Part shown: positions 1-9,021 of the stretch, piece after piece
Position numbering within the stretch: the stretch's first letter is position 1
Layout: every line of letters begins with the position of its first letter
Source of the DNA: G965276765 sp965276825
Lineage (GTDB): Bacteria; Actinomycetota; Acidimicrobiia; Acidimicrobiales; Palsa-688
Reading direction: 5' to 3'
Length of the DNA stretch: 64,000 bases
Assembly: GCA_965276825.1 (NCBI GenBank)
Contig: OZ255630.1
Location: 1,240,001 to 1,304,000, forward strand
Notes under the pieces: model-generated
Database searches by the model: none
The model's input: the letters and a program-made list of their open reading frames with translations, nothing else
Told to the model about the DNA's origin: nothing
Position numbers and translations under genes: made by a program

Positions 1-117
1 GAGACCTACTCCCCGTCCAACCAGCTGACCGCCCTCACCAGCAGCGGGACCGCCACCAGCTACGCCGGGCTCGACAACGCCGACCGGACCACAGCCGGCA
101 CTACCTCTACTGAGTCC
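1..117 (+). pseudogene. 3' remnant of an RHS/YD-repeat protein
   Basis: The first frame reads like an RHS repeat: YSPSNQLTAL, then SYAGLDNADRTTAG, the usual actinobacterial pattern of a Tyr-rich repeat followed by a QRTTAG-like stretch. RHS proteins are large secreted or surface toxin-delivery shells. Resemblance stops near base 115, in mid-repeat, without the RHS core signature that normally precedes the toxin tip. The frame stays open to 564 but becomes Cys/Arg-rich and not protein-like, and GC falls sharply at the same point. I read this as a gene truncated at a recombination junction; its 5' part lies outside the window. Confidence 0.6.
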
Positions 118-259
118 CGAGTGAGTGGCGGTCGGCGCCCCGACCACCACTTACTATTTTTGCCAGCGCCGCAAATACTTCGGTTCGTCTCATGTAAAAT
201 AGCTTTTTGCTCAATGCTTCCAAGGAGGCGCTCGCCATGTTTCACAGGAGGCGGCTGCT

Positions 260-358
260 GTGACGCTCGTATTCTTCGTGATTACCATCTTCGGGTTCGA
301 TACGGGTGTTCCGAATACGAGATTCGAGCTCATCCCGGGAGCCAGAAGTGCAAAGTAA
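260..358 (+). CDS. Candidate 32-aa small ORF with consensus Shine-Dalgarno
   Basis: The GTG start is 8 nt after a perfect AGGAGG at 246-251. The product begins MTLVFFVITIFGF, a short hydrophobic segment, and ends in a polar tail. Its GTG overlaps the TGA of an 8-codon ORF at 237-263 (MFHRRRLL), which has its own AAGGAGG 8 nt upstream (222-228). Two consensus ribosome sites in tandem within low-GC DNA are unlikely by chance in this genome. It overlaps the 306-665 gene in another frame, so it may be a coupling leader. Function unknown. Confidence 0.3.
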   Translation: MTLVFFVITIFGFDTGVPNTRFELIPGARSAK

Positions 359-665
359 TTCGGAATCGACCTGGACGTGTCCTAATGGTCATACCTTCAA
401 GATCGTTGACATTGCGTCTTTCGGGGATAAGCACGGCAGTCTGCGATGCCCGGCATGCAACCAAGATTCACCGCGCCGCGGGACTCCCTACATCATTGCA
501 TATGCGTCGCTCGGCGGAGGAGCAGCGCTCGGCGCTGCCTTCAGTTCTGGTCTCGTCAAAATAGGCTTGCTGACAGCCACCGGGTTCTTCGAATTGATGG
601 CAATCTGGACTTTCGCGTTCACCGGGATACTGGCGTATGTTCAAAAGAAGATAGGAGTGAAGTAG
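306..665 (+). CDS. Small zinc-ribbon membrane protein, hypothetical
   Basis: The 119-aa product has a CPNGHTF segment followed about 20 residues later by CPAC, a plausible C/H...CxxC zinc ribbon at residues 25-50. A hydrophobic C-terminal half follows, with two likely membrane helices (roughly 63-85 and 90-110). The GTG start has no evident Shine-Dalgarno sequence, but upstream small ORFs at 237-263 and 260-358 could deliver ribosomes by reinitiation. GC is near 50%, far below the neighbours, pointing to recent transfer. Its position right behind a broken RHS gene is where immunity or orphan-tip genes often lie, but nothing in the sequence proves that role. Confidence 0.5.
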   Translation: MFRIRDSSSSREPEVQSNSESTWTCPNGHTFKIVDIASFGDKHGSLRCPACNQDSPRRGTPYIIAYASLGGGAALGAAFSSGLVKIGLLTATGFFELMAIWTFAFTGILAYVQKKIGVK

Positions 666-850
666 GCAGGATCGTCCCAATCGATGGGCGGCTTCCCAGC
701 GCTGACATAATCGTCTGCGCTGGCCAGGACCGCCCGCAGCTCGGCCTCGGTGGCAGGGTCGACCACGGGCCATCGCCGAGCGGATCAGCGTGACGGAGTC
801 CATGGCGGTGGCCACCGCGTCATACCGCGGCGCGGAGTCCAGAACTAGCC
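641..850 (-). pseudogene. Decayed minus-strand gene, unknown family
   Basis: Two minus-strand pieces look like one protein split by a frameshift. Bases about 845 to 775 read APRYDAVATAMDSVTLIR, and from 766 down to the stop at 641 another frame reads VDPATEAELRAVLASADDYV and then a tail ending DWDDPAYFTPIFF. Composition and continuity are protein-like, the shift is a single base near 770, and no full-length start is visible. The 3' end overlaps the plus-strand gene at 306-665. I do not recognise the family. Confidence 0.35.
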
Positions 851-1537
851 CAGGGTGGCGTGGAGGAACTCGACGGTCCGGTCCCACGCCACCTTGGCGG
901 CGCCGGCGTCGTAGGTCCCGAGCAGGTTCTCGTCGTTGACGAAGGCGTGACCGGCCTCGTAGAACTCGATGCGCGGGGCCCGGCCGCTCTGCTCGGTGAT
1001 GCGCGCCGCCATGCTCTCGACGTCGCCTCTGGGGTTCATGTCGTCCTCGGTGCCGTAGTGGCCGAGGACCTCGGCGGACATTCCCGAGAAGTCGGGGCTC
1101 CCCTGCAGCACACCGTAGAACGGCACGGCCGCGGCGATCTTGGCGCCCTCCTGGGCGGCGAGGGTGAGCACGAAGCCGCCGCCCATGCAGAACCCGACCG
1201 CGCCGATGGCATCGCCGGTGACCGCGTCGTGGGCCAGCAGGAAGTCGACTGCGCCCTGGAGCTCCCGGCTGGCCTGGTCGACGGGGAGCTGCTGCATCAG
1301 CTCCTGGGCCTCACCGGCGTCGTGGGTGGTGGTGCCCCCGTACAGGTCGGGGGCGAGGGCCACGAAACCCTGGGCGGCGAAGCGGTCGGCCAGCGACTTG
1401 ATGTGGGTGGTGAGGCCCCACCACTCCTGGATGACGATCAGCCCCGGACCGCGTCCGCTCGGCGGCGTGGCCAGGTACCCGTGGGCCTGACCCCCGCTGC
1501 TCGGGAAGGTGGTGTTCTGAACCGGGTTGTCGGGCAC
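845..1537 (-). CDS. Dienelactone hydrolase family protein
   Basis: An alpha/beta hydrolase of 230 aa, the usual size for the DLH family, which hydrolyses lactone or ester bonds in the cytoplasm. The nucleophile is Cys117 in GFCMGG, the acid Asp is in TEDDMNP (about residue 166) and the catalytic His is in GHAFVN (about 197); the family's conserved EWWG is at 38-41. The GTG at 1537 is chosen because AGGAG lies 7 nt upstream; an upstream in-frame ATG at 1597 would add an implausible Arg-rich leader. A second, more distant DLH gene is at 52346. The substrate cannot be read from sequence. Confidence 0.9.
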   Translation of the reverse strand: MPDNPVQNTTFPSSGGQAHGYLATPPSGRGPGLIVIQEWWGLTTHIKSLADRFAAQGFVALAPDLYGGTTTHDAGEAQELMQQLPVDQASRELQGAVDFLLAHDAVTGDAIGAVGFCMGGGFVLTLAAQEGAKIAAAVPFYGVLQGSPDFSGMSAEVLGHYGTEDDMNPRGDVESMAARITEQSGRAPRIEFYEAGHAFVNDENLLGTYDAGAAKVAWDRTVEFLHATLG

Positions 1538-1610
1538 GAAGGCACTCCTGTGGGTCGGACGTCGCCCAGCGTGGTACCCGGGCGCCTCCCGGGCCAACCG
1601 GCCCGTGGTG

Positions 1611-1952
1611 CTAAGGCGCGGCGCTGGCCTCGGGGGCGAGAGAGGCGAGACGGCGCTCGATGTCCGCCACCTCGTAGAGGTGGCGCTCGAGGGTCTCGGT
1701 CAGCCAGCGCTCGACCTGCGACTTGGCGTCACCGTCGTCCAGGCGGCCCCAGAGGTCGAGGAGCCGGTCCTGCACGCCCGAGGCCGACACCGACACCTGG
1801 CCGGTGAGCTCACCCCGCCACGCGTCGACGAAGGCCTCGACCCGGTCGACCGAACGGTCGGACTCGGCGGCGTCGGCCGGAGTCGTCACCTCGGACGGGG
1901 TCGGATCGAGCGGGCTGTCGGCCCGGACGGCGTCGGAGGGAGCATCGGTCAT
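1611..1952 (-). CDS. Hypothetical acidic helical protein
   Basis: The 113-aa product has a Ser/Asp/Pro-rich disordered N-terminus (about 1-35) and a helical remainder with regular hydrophobic spacing (FVDAWRGEL, LLDLWGRL, WLTETLERHLYEVADIERRL). No family is recognised. The ATG at 1952 is preceded at 6 nt by the -10-like TACGCT (complement of 1959-1964), so the mRNA is probably leaderless and the longer upstream frame is not translated. It lies between two acyl/ester-metabolism genes on the same strand but with separate spacing. Confidence 0.7.
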   Translation of the reverse strand: MTDAPSDAVRADSPLDPTPSEVTTPADAAESDRSVDRVEAFVDAWRGELTGQVSVSASGVQDRLLDLWGRLDDGDAKSQVERWLTETLERHLYEVADIERRLASLAPEASAAP

Positions 1953-1958
1953 GGACCC

Positions 1959-1964
1959 AGCGTA
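1959..1964 (-). promoter_or_regulatory. -10-like TACGCT, leaderless start at 1952
   Basis: TACGCT on the minus strand ends 6 nt before the ATG at 1952. The distance fits transcription starting at or next to the start codon. Confidence 0.45.
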
Positions 1965-2025
1965 GGGCCAGGGAGCGTCCAACACGCGATCAGGGGTCCC
2001 CGCGGGTGGGGACAGCCCCCTGCGC

Positions 2026-2913
2026 TCAGGCCGGTTCGGCAAACACGGGGTCGCGCTGGTCGAAGAAGGCGGCGACCGCCTCGACCTGGTTGGGGCTGCC
2101 GATCAAGGCCTCCATGGCCATCGACTCGGCGGCAAACTGCTCGCCCGCGCCCCGATCGAGCGAGGCGTCGAGCAGCGCCTTGCCCGCCCGGATGGCGTGG
2201 GGGCTCTGCGCGGCCACCTCGGCGGCGAACGCCATCGCAGCGCGGCGCGGGTCGGTCTCGACCCTCGTGGCCAGACCGATGTCGACCGCCTCCGCCCCGC
2301 TCACCATCCGCCCGCTCCAGACCAGCTCCTTGGCCCGGTCGGGCCCGACCAGGCGCGGCAGCACGTGGGTGCCGGTCATGTCGGGGATCAGGCCCCAGCG
2401 GATCTCGAGGACCGAGAGGCGGGCGTCGGGCGCCACGAAGCGGAGGTCGGCGCCGAGGGCGATCTGCAGCCCGCCGCCCAGCACGGCGCCGTGCAGCGCG
2501 GCGACCACCGGCACCTCGAGCTCCCGCCAGATCCACGCCGCCCGCTGCGCCAGGTTGGTGATGGCCCCCTCCTCGCGGGCACCGAGACCGGAGGCACCGA
2601 GACCGGAGGCACCGAGACCGGAGCCGACGTCACCCGAAGCCCCGTCACCCGAAGCCCCGTCACCTGAGGCTCCGTCCCTCGAAGCCATGGCCTGGAAGGC
2701 GGCGAAGTCGAGGCCGGCGCAGAAGGCCCGGCCCTCCCCCGAGAGCACGACGGCCCGGACGGAGGGATCGGCGCGCAGCGCGTCGCCCGCGGCGATCAGG
2801 CCGTCGAACATGGCCAGGTCGAGGGCGTTGAGCTTGTCCGGTCGGTCGAGGCGCACGTCGGCCACCCCGCCCTCGACCACCCAGCGCACCCGATGCGTCG
2901 TCGCCTTGCCCAC
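2026..2913 (-). CDS. Enoyl-CoA hydratase/isomerase (crotonase) with repeat insertion
   Basis: A 295-aa crotonase-fold protein acting on acyl-CoA thioesters. Fold landmarks are LDRPDKLNAL (22-31), the oxyanion-hole segment GRAFCAGLDF (61-70) and HGAVLGGGLQIALGADLRF near residue 140. Between the first oxyanion loop and the next helix sits a low-complexity insert (81-113) of GASGD/GASGL pentapeptides, not typical of the family and likely a surface loop. The GTG start at 2913 has GGAGG upstream; the frame continues further upstream but without codons typical of protein. The exact substrate is unknown. Confidence 0.85.
   Translation of the reverse strand: MGKATTHRVRWVVEGGVADVRLDRPDKLNALDLAMFDGLIAAGDALRADPSVRAVVLSGEGRAFCAGLDFAAFQAMASRDGASGDGASGDGASGDVGSGLGASGLGASGLGAREEGAITNLAQRAAWIWRELEVPVVAALHGAVLGGGLQIALGADLRFVAPDARLSVLEIRWGLIPDMTGTHVLPRLVGPDRAKELVWSGRMVSGAEAVDIGLATRVETDPRRAAMAFAAEVAAQSPHAIRAGKALLDASLDRGAGEQFAAESMAMEALIGSPNQVEAVAAFFDQRDPVFAEPA
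2575..2673 (-). repeat. 15-bp in-frame tandem repeat inside crotonase gene
   Basis: About six to seven degenerate 15-bp units encode GASGD three times, then GSGL/GASGL units. Every unit is a multiple of 3, so the frame is preserved. Copies at the 3' side (core GGCACCGAGACCGGA on the plus strand) are nearly identical, suggesting recent slippage growth. Confidence 0.85.
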
Positions 2914-3516
2914 TGGTGGCCTCCTCGCCCGGTGAGGTCGTCTCCGGCCCGACCGTCGTCGGAGCGTAGCCACGCCGGGACGGGGCCGACCGATCGGCGT
3001 GCAGGGCACCAATGCGGCGCCGATCCCGTCCGCTCCGCCGGGCGGCACACCGGACCTGGCCCGGGCACCGGATCGACCGTCCCGACGACCGGCGATCGTC
3101 CGGAACCATCACGATGCGCATCCCCCCGACCACCCTGGAGCAGGGAATCGACCTCTCGAAGGCGTGGCGTGCAGCCGTAAATGCGGCCGTCGCGGATCGG
3201 CCACGTTGCGCGGTCGAAACCCCTCGTGACCTGCGCCTTCGTGCCCCGATCCCCGGTCGGATGACTTGCAATTCCCCTACCTGTGACCCATGTCACCGTA
3301 GACGAACGAGGATTTTTTGGAACCTGACCGATTAGGGTCTCCGACCGAGAGAACGACAAGGCACCCGGGTGACCGTCCCAGAGACCGCCGACGCGGTGCC
3401 GTCACGCAGCATTCTGCCGAACCGAGGCGGAGTGCGCACCGGTCTCGCTGTCCTCCTCGCCGCTTCGCCGGCACCGACGCGGGACGGGTGTGCCCAACCA
3501 CGGGAGATCCATCACC
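2914..3516. other. Intergenic region, 603 bp
   Basis: This lies between the divergent crotonase and wall-protein genes and contains no convincing coding frame. It has a lower-GC patch at 3265-3345 with a T6 run (3312-3317) and TAGGGT near 3335, which could be the promoter zone of the gene at 3517, leaving a leader of about 150-180 nt. I could not fit a known riboswitch. Confidence 0.4.
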
Positions 3517-4866
3517 TTGTCAGCTCCGACCGGCGCGTCGTCCTACGCGCCCAAGCACCTCCGTAGTCCGACGCGCCCGGCGCGGCGTCGTCGCAACCCC
3601 CGTCGCCTGCCCGGGCGCCTGGCGGCCGCCGCCGTGCCCGTCGTGGCCGGCACGGCGGGCATCGCCGGCGTCCTGGGCGCCACCTCTGCCCCCGCCCTTA
3701 CGGTCGCCGCCACCAGGAACCCGGCGGCCACCGCCTCCGCCATGACCCGGCCGACCGCCTGGCTGGCCGCATCGGTCTCGCGCCATGCCGTCACGCCGGC
3801 CTCGTCGACCGCCCCCCACGTCCACGCCTTCGGCCGGGCGGCCAGCGTCGCCGGGCCGGCCCTCGGCGGGGCCGCGGTCGGGATCGCCAGGACGCCGAGC
3901 GGCCAGGGCTTCTGGGTGGTGACGCCGCTCGGGCGGGTCACCGCCCACGGCGACGCTCGCCACCACGGCGGCCTGCTCGGCCGGCACCTGAGCGCATCGA
4001 TCATCGGGATCGCCGCCAGCCCCGACGGCCGGGGATACTGGCTGGCCTCCGCCGACGGCCACGTTTACCCCTTCGGTGACGCCCGCCCGCTGGGGTCCCT
4101 GCAGCATCCGGCCCACCCGGTCGTCGCCATCACCGCCGCACCGCACGGCGAGGGCTACTGGCTGGCGACCTCGGCGGGTGAGGTCCACGCCTTCGGCCGC
4201 GCCGCCTTCCACGGCGATCTCGCCGCCCAGACGCTCACCCGTCCCGTCGTCGGCATGGCCGCGGCCCCGAGTGGGCGCGGCTACTGGCTGCTCACCTCGG
4301 CAGGAGGCGTGGCGCCGTTCGGCACCGCCGGATTCCACGGCTCCCTCCCGGCCAGGCAACAGGTGGCCACCGCCACCGCCATCAGCGCCACGCCGAGCGG
4401 CGCGGGCTACTGGCTGACCGCGGCGGACGGCCGGGTGTTCCGCTTCGGCGACGCCGGCTACTACGGCTCGACGCGCGCCGTCCCCGACCGCCGCCTCCCG
4501 GTCGGCCTGGCTGCGAGCGCCGGCGGGCAGGGCTACTGGGTGCTCGAGTCGTCGCCGGTCCCCGACCCAGCCTCCACCACGGCCGTGACCACCCCCGCCT
4601 CGACCCCCCTCGGCGACTTCGTGGTGACCTGCTACGACCTCGGCGGCACGACCGCGAGCGGCGCGCCGGTCGGCGCGCAGACCGTGGCGGTCGACCCGTC
4701 GGTGATCCCCCTCGGCACGACCATCACCATCCAGGGCGTCGGCCAACGGGTGGCCCAGGACACCGGGGGCGCCATCGTCGGCCGTCGCCTCGACATCTGG
4801 GAGCCCACCGCCTCCCAGTGCGCCAACTGGGGCGTCGAGACCCGGGCCGTCTACCGCAACTCCTGA
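3517..4866 (+). CDS. Secreted repeat protein with C-terminal 3D (RlpA/MltA-like) domain
   Basis: A secreted protein of about 449 aa. An Arg-rich n-region and Ala/Val-rich core (about 25-55) form a signal sequence. Residues about 100-350 hold six to seven repeats with the pattern GxGYWL..(S/A)DGxVxxFGDA, a beta-propeller-like repeat family common in Acidimicrobiia. The C-terminus has a 3D domain (VDPSVIPLGTTITI, AQDTGGAI, LDIW), a double-psi barrel found in lytic transglycosylases and wall hydrolases, with the Asp of DTGG likely catalytic. TTG at 3517 is preferred (GGGAGA 8-9 nt upstream); GTG at 3490 is an in-frame alternative. Likely role: peptidoglycan remodelling. Confidence 0.8.
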   Translation: MSAPTGASSYAPKHLRSPTRPARRRRNPRRLPGRLAAAAVPVVAGTAGIAGVLGATSAPALTVAATRNPAATASAMTRPTAWLAASVSRHAVTPASSTAPHVHAFGRAASVAGPALGGAAVGIARTPSGQGFWVVTPLGRVTAHGDARHHGGLLGRHLSASIIGIAASPDGRGYWLASADGHVYPFGDARPLGSLQHPAHPVVAITAAPHGEGYWLATSAGEVHAFGRAAFHGDLAAQTLTRPVVGMAAAPSGRGYWLLTSAGGVAPFGTAGFHGSLPARQQVATATAISATPSGAGYWLTAADGRVFRFGDAGYYGSTRAVPDRRLPVGLAASAGGQGYWVLESSPVPDPASTTAVTTPASTPLGDFVVTCYDLGGTTASGAPVGAQTVAVDPSVIPLGTTITIQGVGQRVAQDTGGAIVGRRLDIWEPTASQCANWGVETRAVYRNS

Positions 4867-4903
4867 CCCCACCCCGCCCGGTGGCGTAGCCCGGGGGCGA
4901 CCG

Positions 4904-4909
4904 TAGGCT
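4904..4909 (+). promoter_or_regulatory. -10-like TAGGCT before hemH
   Basis: TAGGCT ends 9 nt before the ATG at 4919 and there is no Shine-Dalgarno in between, suggesting a leaderless hemH mRNA. Confidence 0.45.
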
Positions 4910-4918
4910 CCCGCGGCG

Positions 4919-5917
4919 ATGGACTACGACGCCCTCCTCCTCTGCTCCTTCGGCGGCCCCGAGGGACCCGACGAGGTCCTGCCCTTCCTGGACAACGTGC
5001 TGCGCGGCCGCAACGTCCCCGAGGCCAGGAAGCTGGAGGTGGCCGAGCACTACCACCACTTCGGCGGGGTCAGCCCGATCAACGGCCACAACCGCGCCCT
5101 GCTGGCCGCCATCAGGTCGGAGCTGCAGGCCAACGGCCCGGATCTGCCCGTCTACCGGGGCAACCGCAACTGGCATCCCCTCCTCACCGACACCGTCGCG
5201 TCGATGCGCGACGACGGCGTGGAGCGGGCGCTGGTCTTCGTCACCTCCGCGTTCGGCTCCTACAGCGGCTGCCGCCAGTACCGCGACGACCTGGTCGCGG
5301 CGCGCCTGGCGGTGGGGGCCGGCAGCCCCGAGCTGGACAAGCTGCGCCTCTACTGGGACCATCCCGGGTTCATCGACGCGGTCACCGACGGCCTCGTGGC
5401 CACGCTGCGGGCCGCGCCGGCCGACCCGCTCGTGATCTTCACCGCCCACTCGATCCCGGTGGCGATGGCGGCCGACGCGCCCTACGAGGCGCAGCTGCGC
5501 GCCGCGTCCGCCCTCGTCGCCTCCGCCGCCGGCGTCGAGCGATGGGAGCTCGCCTACCAGAGCCGGTCGGGGCCGCCGACCCAGCCGTGGCTGGAGCCCG
5601 ACATCGGTGACCGGATCCGGGAGCTGGCCGGCGTCGAGCCCGTGGTGGTCACCTGCCCGATCGGCTTCGTGTCCGACCACATGGAGGTGCTCTTCGACCT
5701 CGACACCGAGGCCGCCGCCGTGGCCGCCGAGGTCGGGATCGACCTGCGCAGGTCGCCGACCGCCGGCACCCACCCCGCGTTCGTGGCTATGGTCAGGGAG
5801 CTGGTCGTCGAGCGGCTCGACACGACCGCGCCGCGCCGGTCGCTCGGCGCCGAGGGCCCGTGGCCGGATGCCTGCCCCGCCGGGTGCTGCCCGCCCCCGG
5901 GGCGACGCCCGGCCTGA
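4919..5917 (+). CDS. hemH: Ferrochelatase (coproporphyrin ferrochelatase type)
   Basis: A cytoplasmic or membrane-associated enzyme of 332 aa that inserts Fe2+ into a porphyrin; in actinobacteria the substrate is coproporphyrin III, in the coproporphyrin-dependent haem pathway. Landmarks: LLLCSFGGPEGPDEVLPFL at the N-terminus, GGVSPIN (49-55), the metal-binding His177 in FTAHSIP and the LAYQSRSGPPTQPWLEPD segment. Cys118 (YSGCRQY) with Cys319, Cys323 and Cys324 at the C-terminus match the four-Cys [2Fe-2S] arrangement of mycobacterial ferrochelatases. It stands alone; no other haem genes are in the window. Confidence 0.96.
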   Translation: MDYDALLLCSFGGPEGPDEVLPFLDNVLRGRNVPEARKLEVAEHYHHFGGVSPINGHNRALLAAIRSELQANGPDLPVYRGNRNWHPLLTDTVASMRDDGVERALVFVTSAFGSYSGCRQYRDDLVAARLAVGAGSPELDKLRLYWDHPGFIDAVTDGLVATLRAAPADPLVIFTAHSIPVAMAADAPYEAQLRAASALVASAAGVERWELAYQSRSGPPTQPWLEPDIGDRIRELAGVEPVVVTCPIGFVSDHMEVLFDLDTEAAAVAAEVGIDLRRSPTAGTHPAFVAMVRELVVERLDTTAPRRSLGAEGPWPDACPAGCCPPPGRRPA

Positions 5918-5919
5918 CC

Positions 5920-6687
5920 TCAGCGGGTGTCGAGCCGGCGGAACACCTCGGCCAGGCGCCCGTCCCCGAGCCCGGCGGCGACGGCCGACGCGCCGAGGCG
6001 CTCGCGCAGCAGCGGCTCGAGGCGGCCGCCCCGATCCGTCTCCTGGCTCACGTGGGCCCGCAGGGCGGCCAGCTTGGCGTCGAGGTGGTCGGTGACGTCG
6101 ACGGTCACGTCGGCCTCGGGCCCTCCCATCAGCCACACTTCCGCCACGGCGTGCTCGCGGAGGCCGTCGGCGAGCAGGTCCGGGTAGGCGAACGGGTTGC
6201 GGGCGTCGGGGTACACCGCCCGCAGCGTCGCCTCGCCTGCGGCCAGGTGGTCGGGGTGGCTCCCGTGGATGCTGGCCAGGTTGCGCTGGGGGTTGTGGGT
6301 CACGACCCGGTCGGGGCGCACGGTGCGGATGACCCGGGAGATGTCCCTGCGGACCTCGATGGTGGGGTCGAGGCGGCCGTCGGCGTGACCGAGCCAGTGC
6401 AGCTCGGTCACGCCGAGCAGGCGCGCCGCCTCGGTCTGCTCGGCCCTGCGGATCACCGGGATCTGCCGGCGGTCGACGGCCTCGTCGAAGCCGCCCGCGT
6501 CGCCGTCGGTGCACACGCAGTAGGCCACCTGCCACCCGGCGGCCACGTGGGCGGCGACGGTCCCGCCCGCGCCGAAGTCGACGTCGTCGGGGTGGGCGGT
6601 CACGACCAGGCATCGCCCCGGCGGGCCGATCGGGTCGACCGCGGCCGCGCCGGGTCCTTCGGGGGCAGGGCTCTCTGCGCTCGTCAC
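5920..6687 (-). CDS. PIG-L/LmbE family N-acetylglucosamine-type deacetylase
   Basis: A zinc-dependent deacetylase of 255 aa. The zinc site is AHPDD (31-35) plus HPDH (144-147), the signature of the LmbE/MshB/Mca family that removes acetyl groups from GlcNAc-containing substrates or cleaves mycothiol conjugates. The family member cannot be assigned without comparison, so no symbol is given. The GTG start at 6687 has TAGGTT 6 nt upstream (leaderless pattern) and no Shine-Dalgarno. It converges tail to tail with hemH, with 2 bp between the stops. Confidence 0.9.
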   Translation of the reverse strand: MTSAESPAPEGPGAAAVDPIGPPGRCLVVTAHPDDVDFGAGGTVAAHVAAGWQVAYCVCTDGDAGGFDEAVDRRQIPVIRRAEQTEAARLLGVTELHWLGHADGRLDPTIEVRRDISRVIRTVRPDRVVTHNPQRNLASIHGSHPDHLAAGEATLRAVYPDARNPFAYPDLLADGLREHAVAEVWLMGGPEADVTVDVTDHLDAKLAALRAHVSQETDRGGRLEPLLRERLGASAVAAGLGDGRLAEVFRRLDTR

Positions 6688-6693
6688 GGCGGC

Positions 6694-6699
6694 AACCTA
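6694..6699 (-). promoter_or_regulatory. -10-like TAGGTT before LmbE-family gene
   Basis: On the minus strand TAGGTT is followed by 6 nt and then the GTG at 6687. Confidence 0.45.
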
Positions 6700-6888
6700 C
6701 CGGCCGCCCCGGCCGATGCCGCCGCCGACGCCGTCACCCCTGACCGGTACGATTCGTGGCGATACTCGCGAGCCGACCTGCTGGGAAGGGCCAGACGGCC
6801 CCGGCCTCGTGACGTGCCGCTGCGGGCCCGCGCCCGGCGGCGCGCCCCGTCGCCGGGCGCCGTCCCGGCTCCTTCCCGAGGAGACACC

Positions 6889-8358
<1,470 letters not shown>

Positions 8359-8371
8359 GAGCCCAGCGCGG

Positions 8372-8944
8372 GTGCCGGTCGCCGTCTACCCCGGGTCGTT
8401 CAACCCGCCGACGACCGCGCACCTGGCGGTGGCGCGCGCCGCGATCGACCAGGCCGGCGCCGATCGGGTCGACCTGGCGGTGTCGCGCGCCGCGCTCGGC
8501 AAGGAGCACGTCGACGTGCCGAGCATCGAGGACCGGATGGCGGTGCTCGCCGAGGTCGCCGCCACCCGGCCCTGGCTCGGCGCGCGCCTCGTCGAGGCGC
8601 GCCTGCTCGCCGACATCGCCGAGGGCTACGACCTGCTCGTCGTCGGTGCCGACAAGTGGGCCCAGCTGCTCGACCCGGCCTGGTACGGCGGGCCCGAAGC
8701 CAGGGACCAGGCCCTGGCCCGGCTGCCGCGGGTGCTCGTCGTCGACCGGCCGCCCCATCCTGCGCCCCCCGACGACCCCAGGTGGGCGCGCCTGACCGTC
8801 GATCCCCGCCACGGGTCAGTCTCGTCGAGCGCGGCGCGCGCCGGGCGGGCCGAGTGGATGCTGCCGGAGGCGCAGGCCTGGGACGCCCGTTGGGGAGGTT
8901 GGAGCGATCCGGCGCGCTACCTCGGACGCCGCGGGGGTACGTGA
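8372..8944 (+). CDS. NadD-like nucleotidyltransferase fold protein
   Basis: A 190-aa protein with an N-terminal PGSFNPPTTAHL, the nucleotide-binding turn of the cytidylyltransferase-like family (usual (T/H)xGH replaced by TTAH), and a C-terminal SVSSSAAR resembling the ISST/SSSxxR ATP-phosphate motif. LLVVGADKWAQL in the middle also fits NadD. It probably transfers a nucleotide, possibly to a nicotinate nucleotide, but conservation is too weak to assign NadD. The GTG start lies 13 nt after ahcY, so the two are probably co-transcribed. Confidence 0.7.
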   Translation: MPVAVYPGSFNPPTTAHLAVARAAIDQAGADRVDLAVSRAALGKEHVDVPSIEDRMAVLAEVAATRPWLGARLVEARLLADIAEGYDLLVVGADKWAQLLDPAWYGGPEARDQALARLPRVLVVDRPPHPAPPDDPRWARLTVDPRHGSVSSSAARAGRAEWMLPEAQAWDARWGGWSDPARYLGRRGGT

Positions 8945-8963
8945 CCTGCGGTAGCCGCGCCGG

Positions 8964-8969
8964 TAAACT
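8964..8969 (+). promoter_or_regulatory. -10-like TAAACT before leader ORF 8977
   Basis: TAAACT ends 7 nt before the ATG at 8977, the same spacing seen at other leaderless starts in this window. Confidence 0.45.
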
Positions 8970-8976
8970 TGCTCGG

Positions 8977-9021
8977 ATGACCTGGGCCCCGACGCGTCCC
9001 ACCACCGGACTCCGACGGTGA
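8977..9021 (+). CDS. 14-codon leader ORF coupled to 9018 gene
   Basis: The ATG is 7 nt after TAAACT. The 14-residue product is MTWAPTRPTTGLRR. Its TGA overlaps the GTG of the next gene (GTGA), an arrangement that would hand terminating ribosomes to a gene that has no Shine-Dalgarno of its own. Expression is unproven. It could instead be an artefact of a GTG-started gene with a 49-nt leader. Confidence 0.35.
   Translation: MTWAPTRPTTGLRR

Noticed and set aside
3180..3516. Possible c-di-AMP (ydaO) riboswitch before the 3D-domain wall protein
   Set aside because: GCCGAACC and GTCAGCT-like pieces occur in order, and this riboswitch is known near wall hydrolases, but the spacing and the GGGGTGAATC core do not fit and the last piece overlaps the coding start.
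4724..6613. 629-aa minus-strand open frame
   Set aside because: Arg/Gly-rich antisense shadow of hemH and the LmbE-family gene, typical of high-GC DNA.
5920..6687. Calling the LmbE-family gene mshB or mca
   Set aside because: Zinc motifs are shared by all family members and no mycothiol genes lie nearby.
6688..6888. SAH or SAM riboswitch before ahcY
   Set aside because: The leader was read for the SAH-riboswitch core and loop sequences; none matched.
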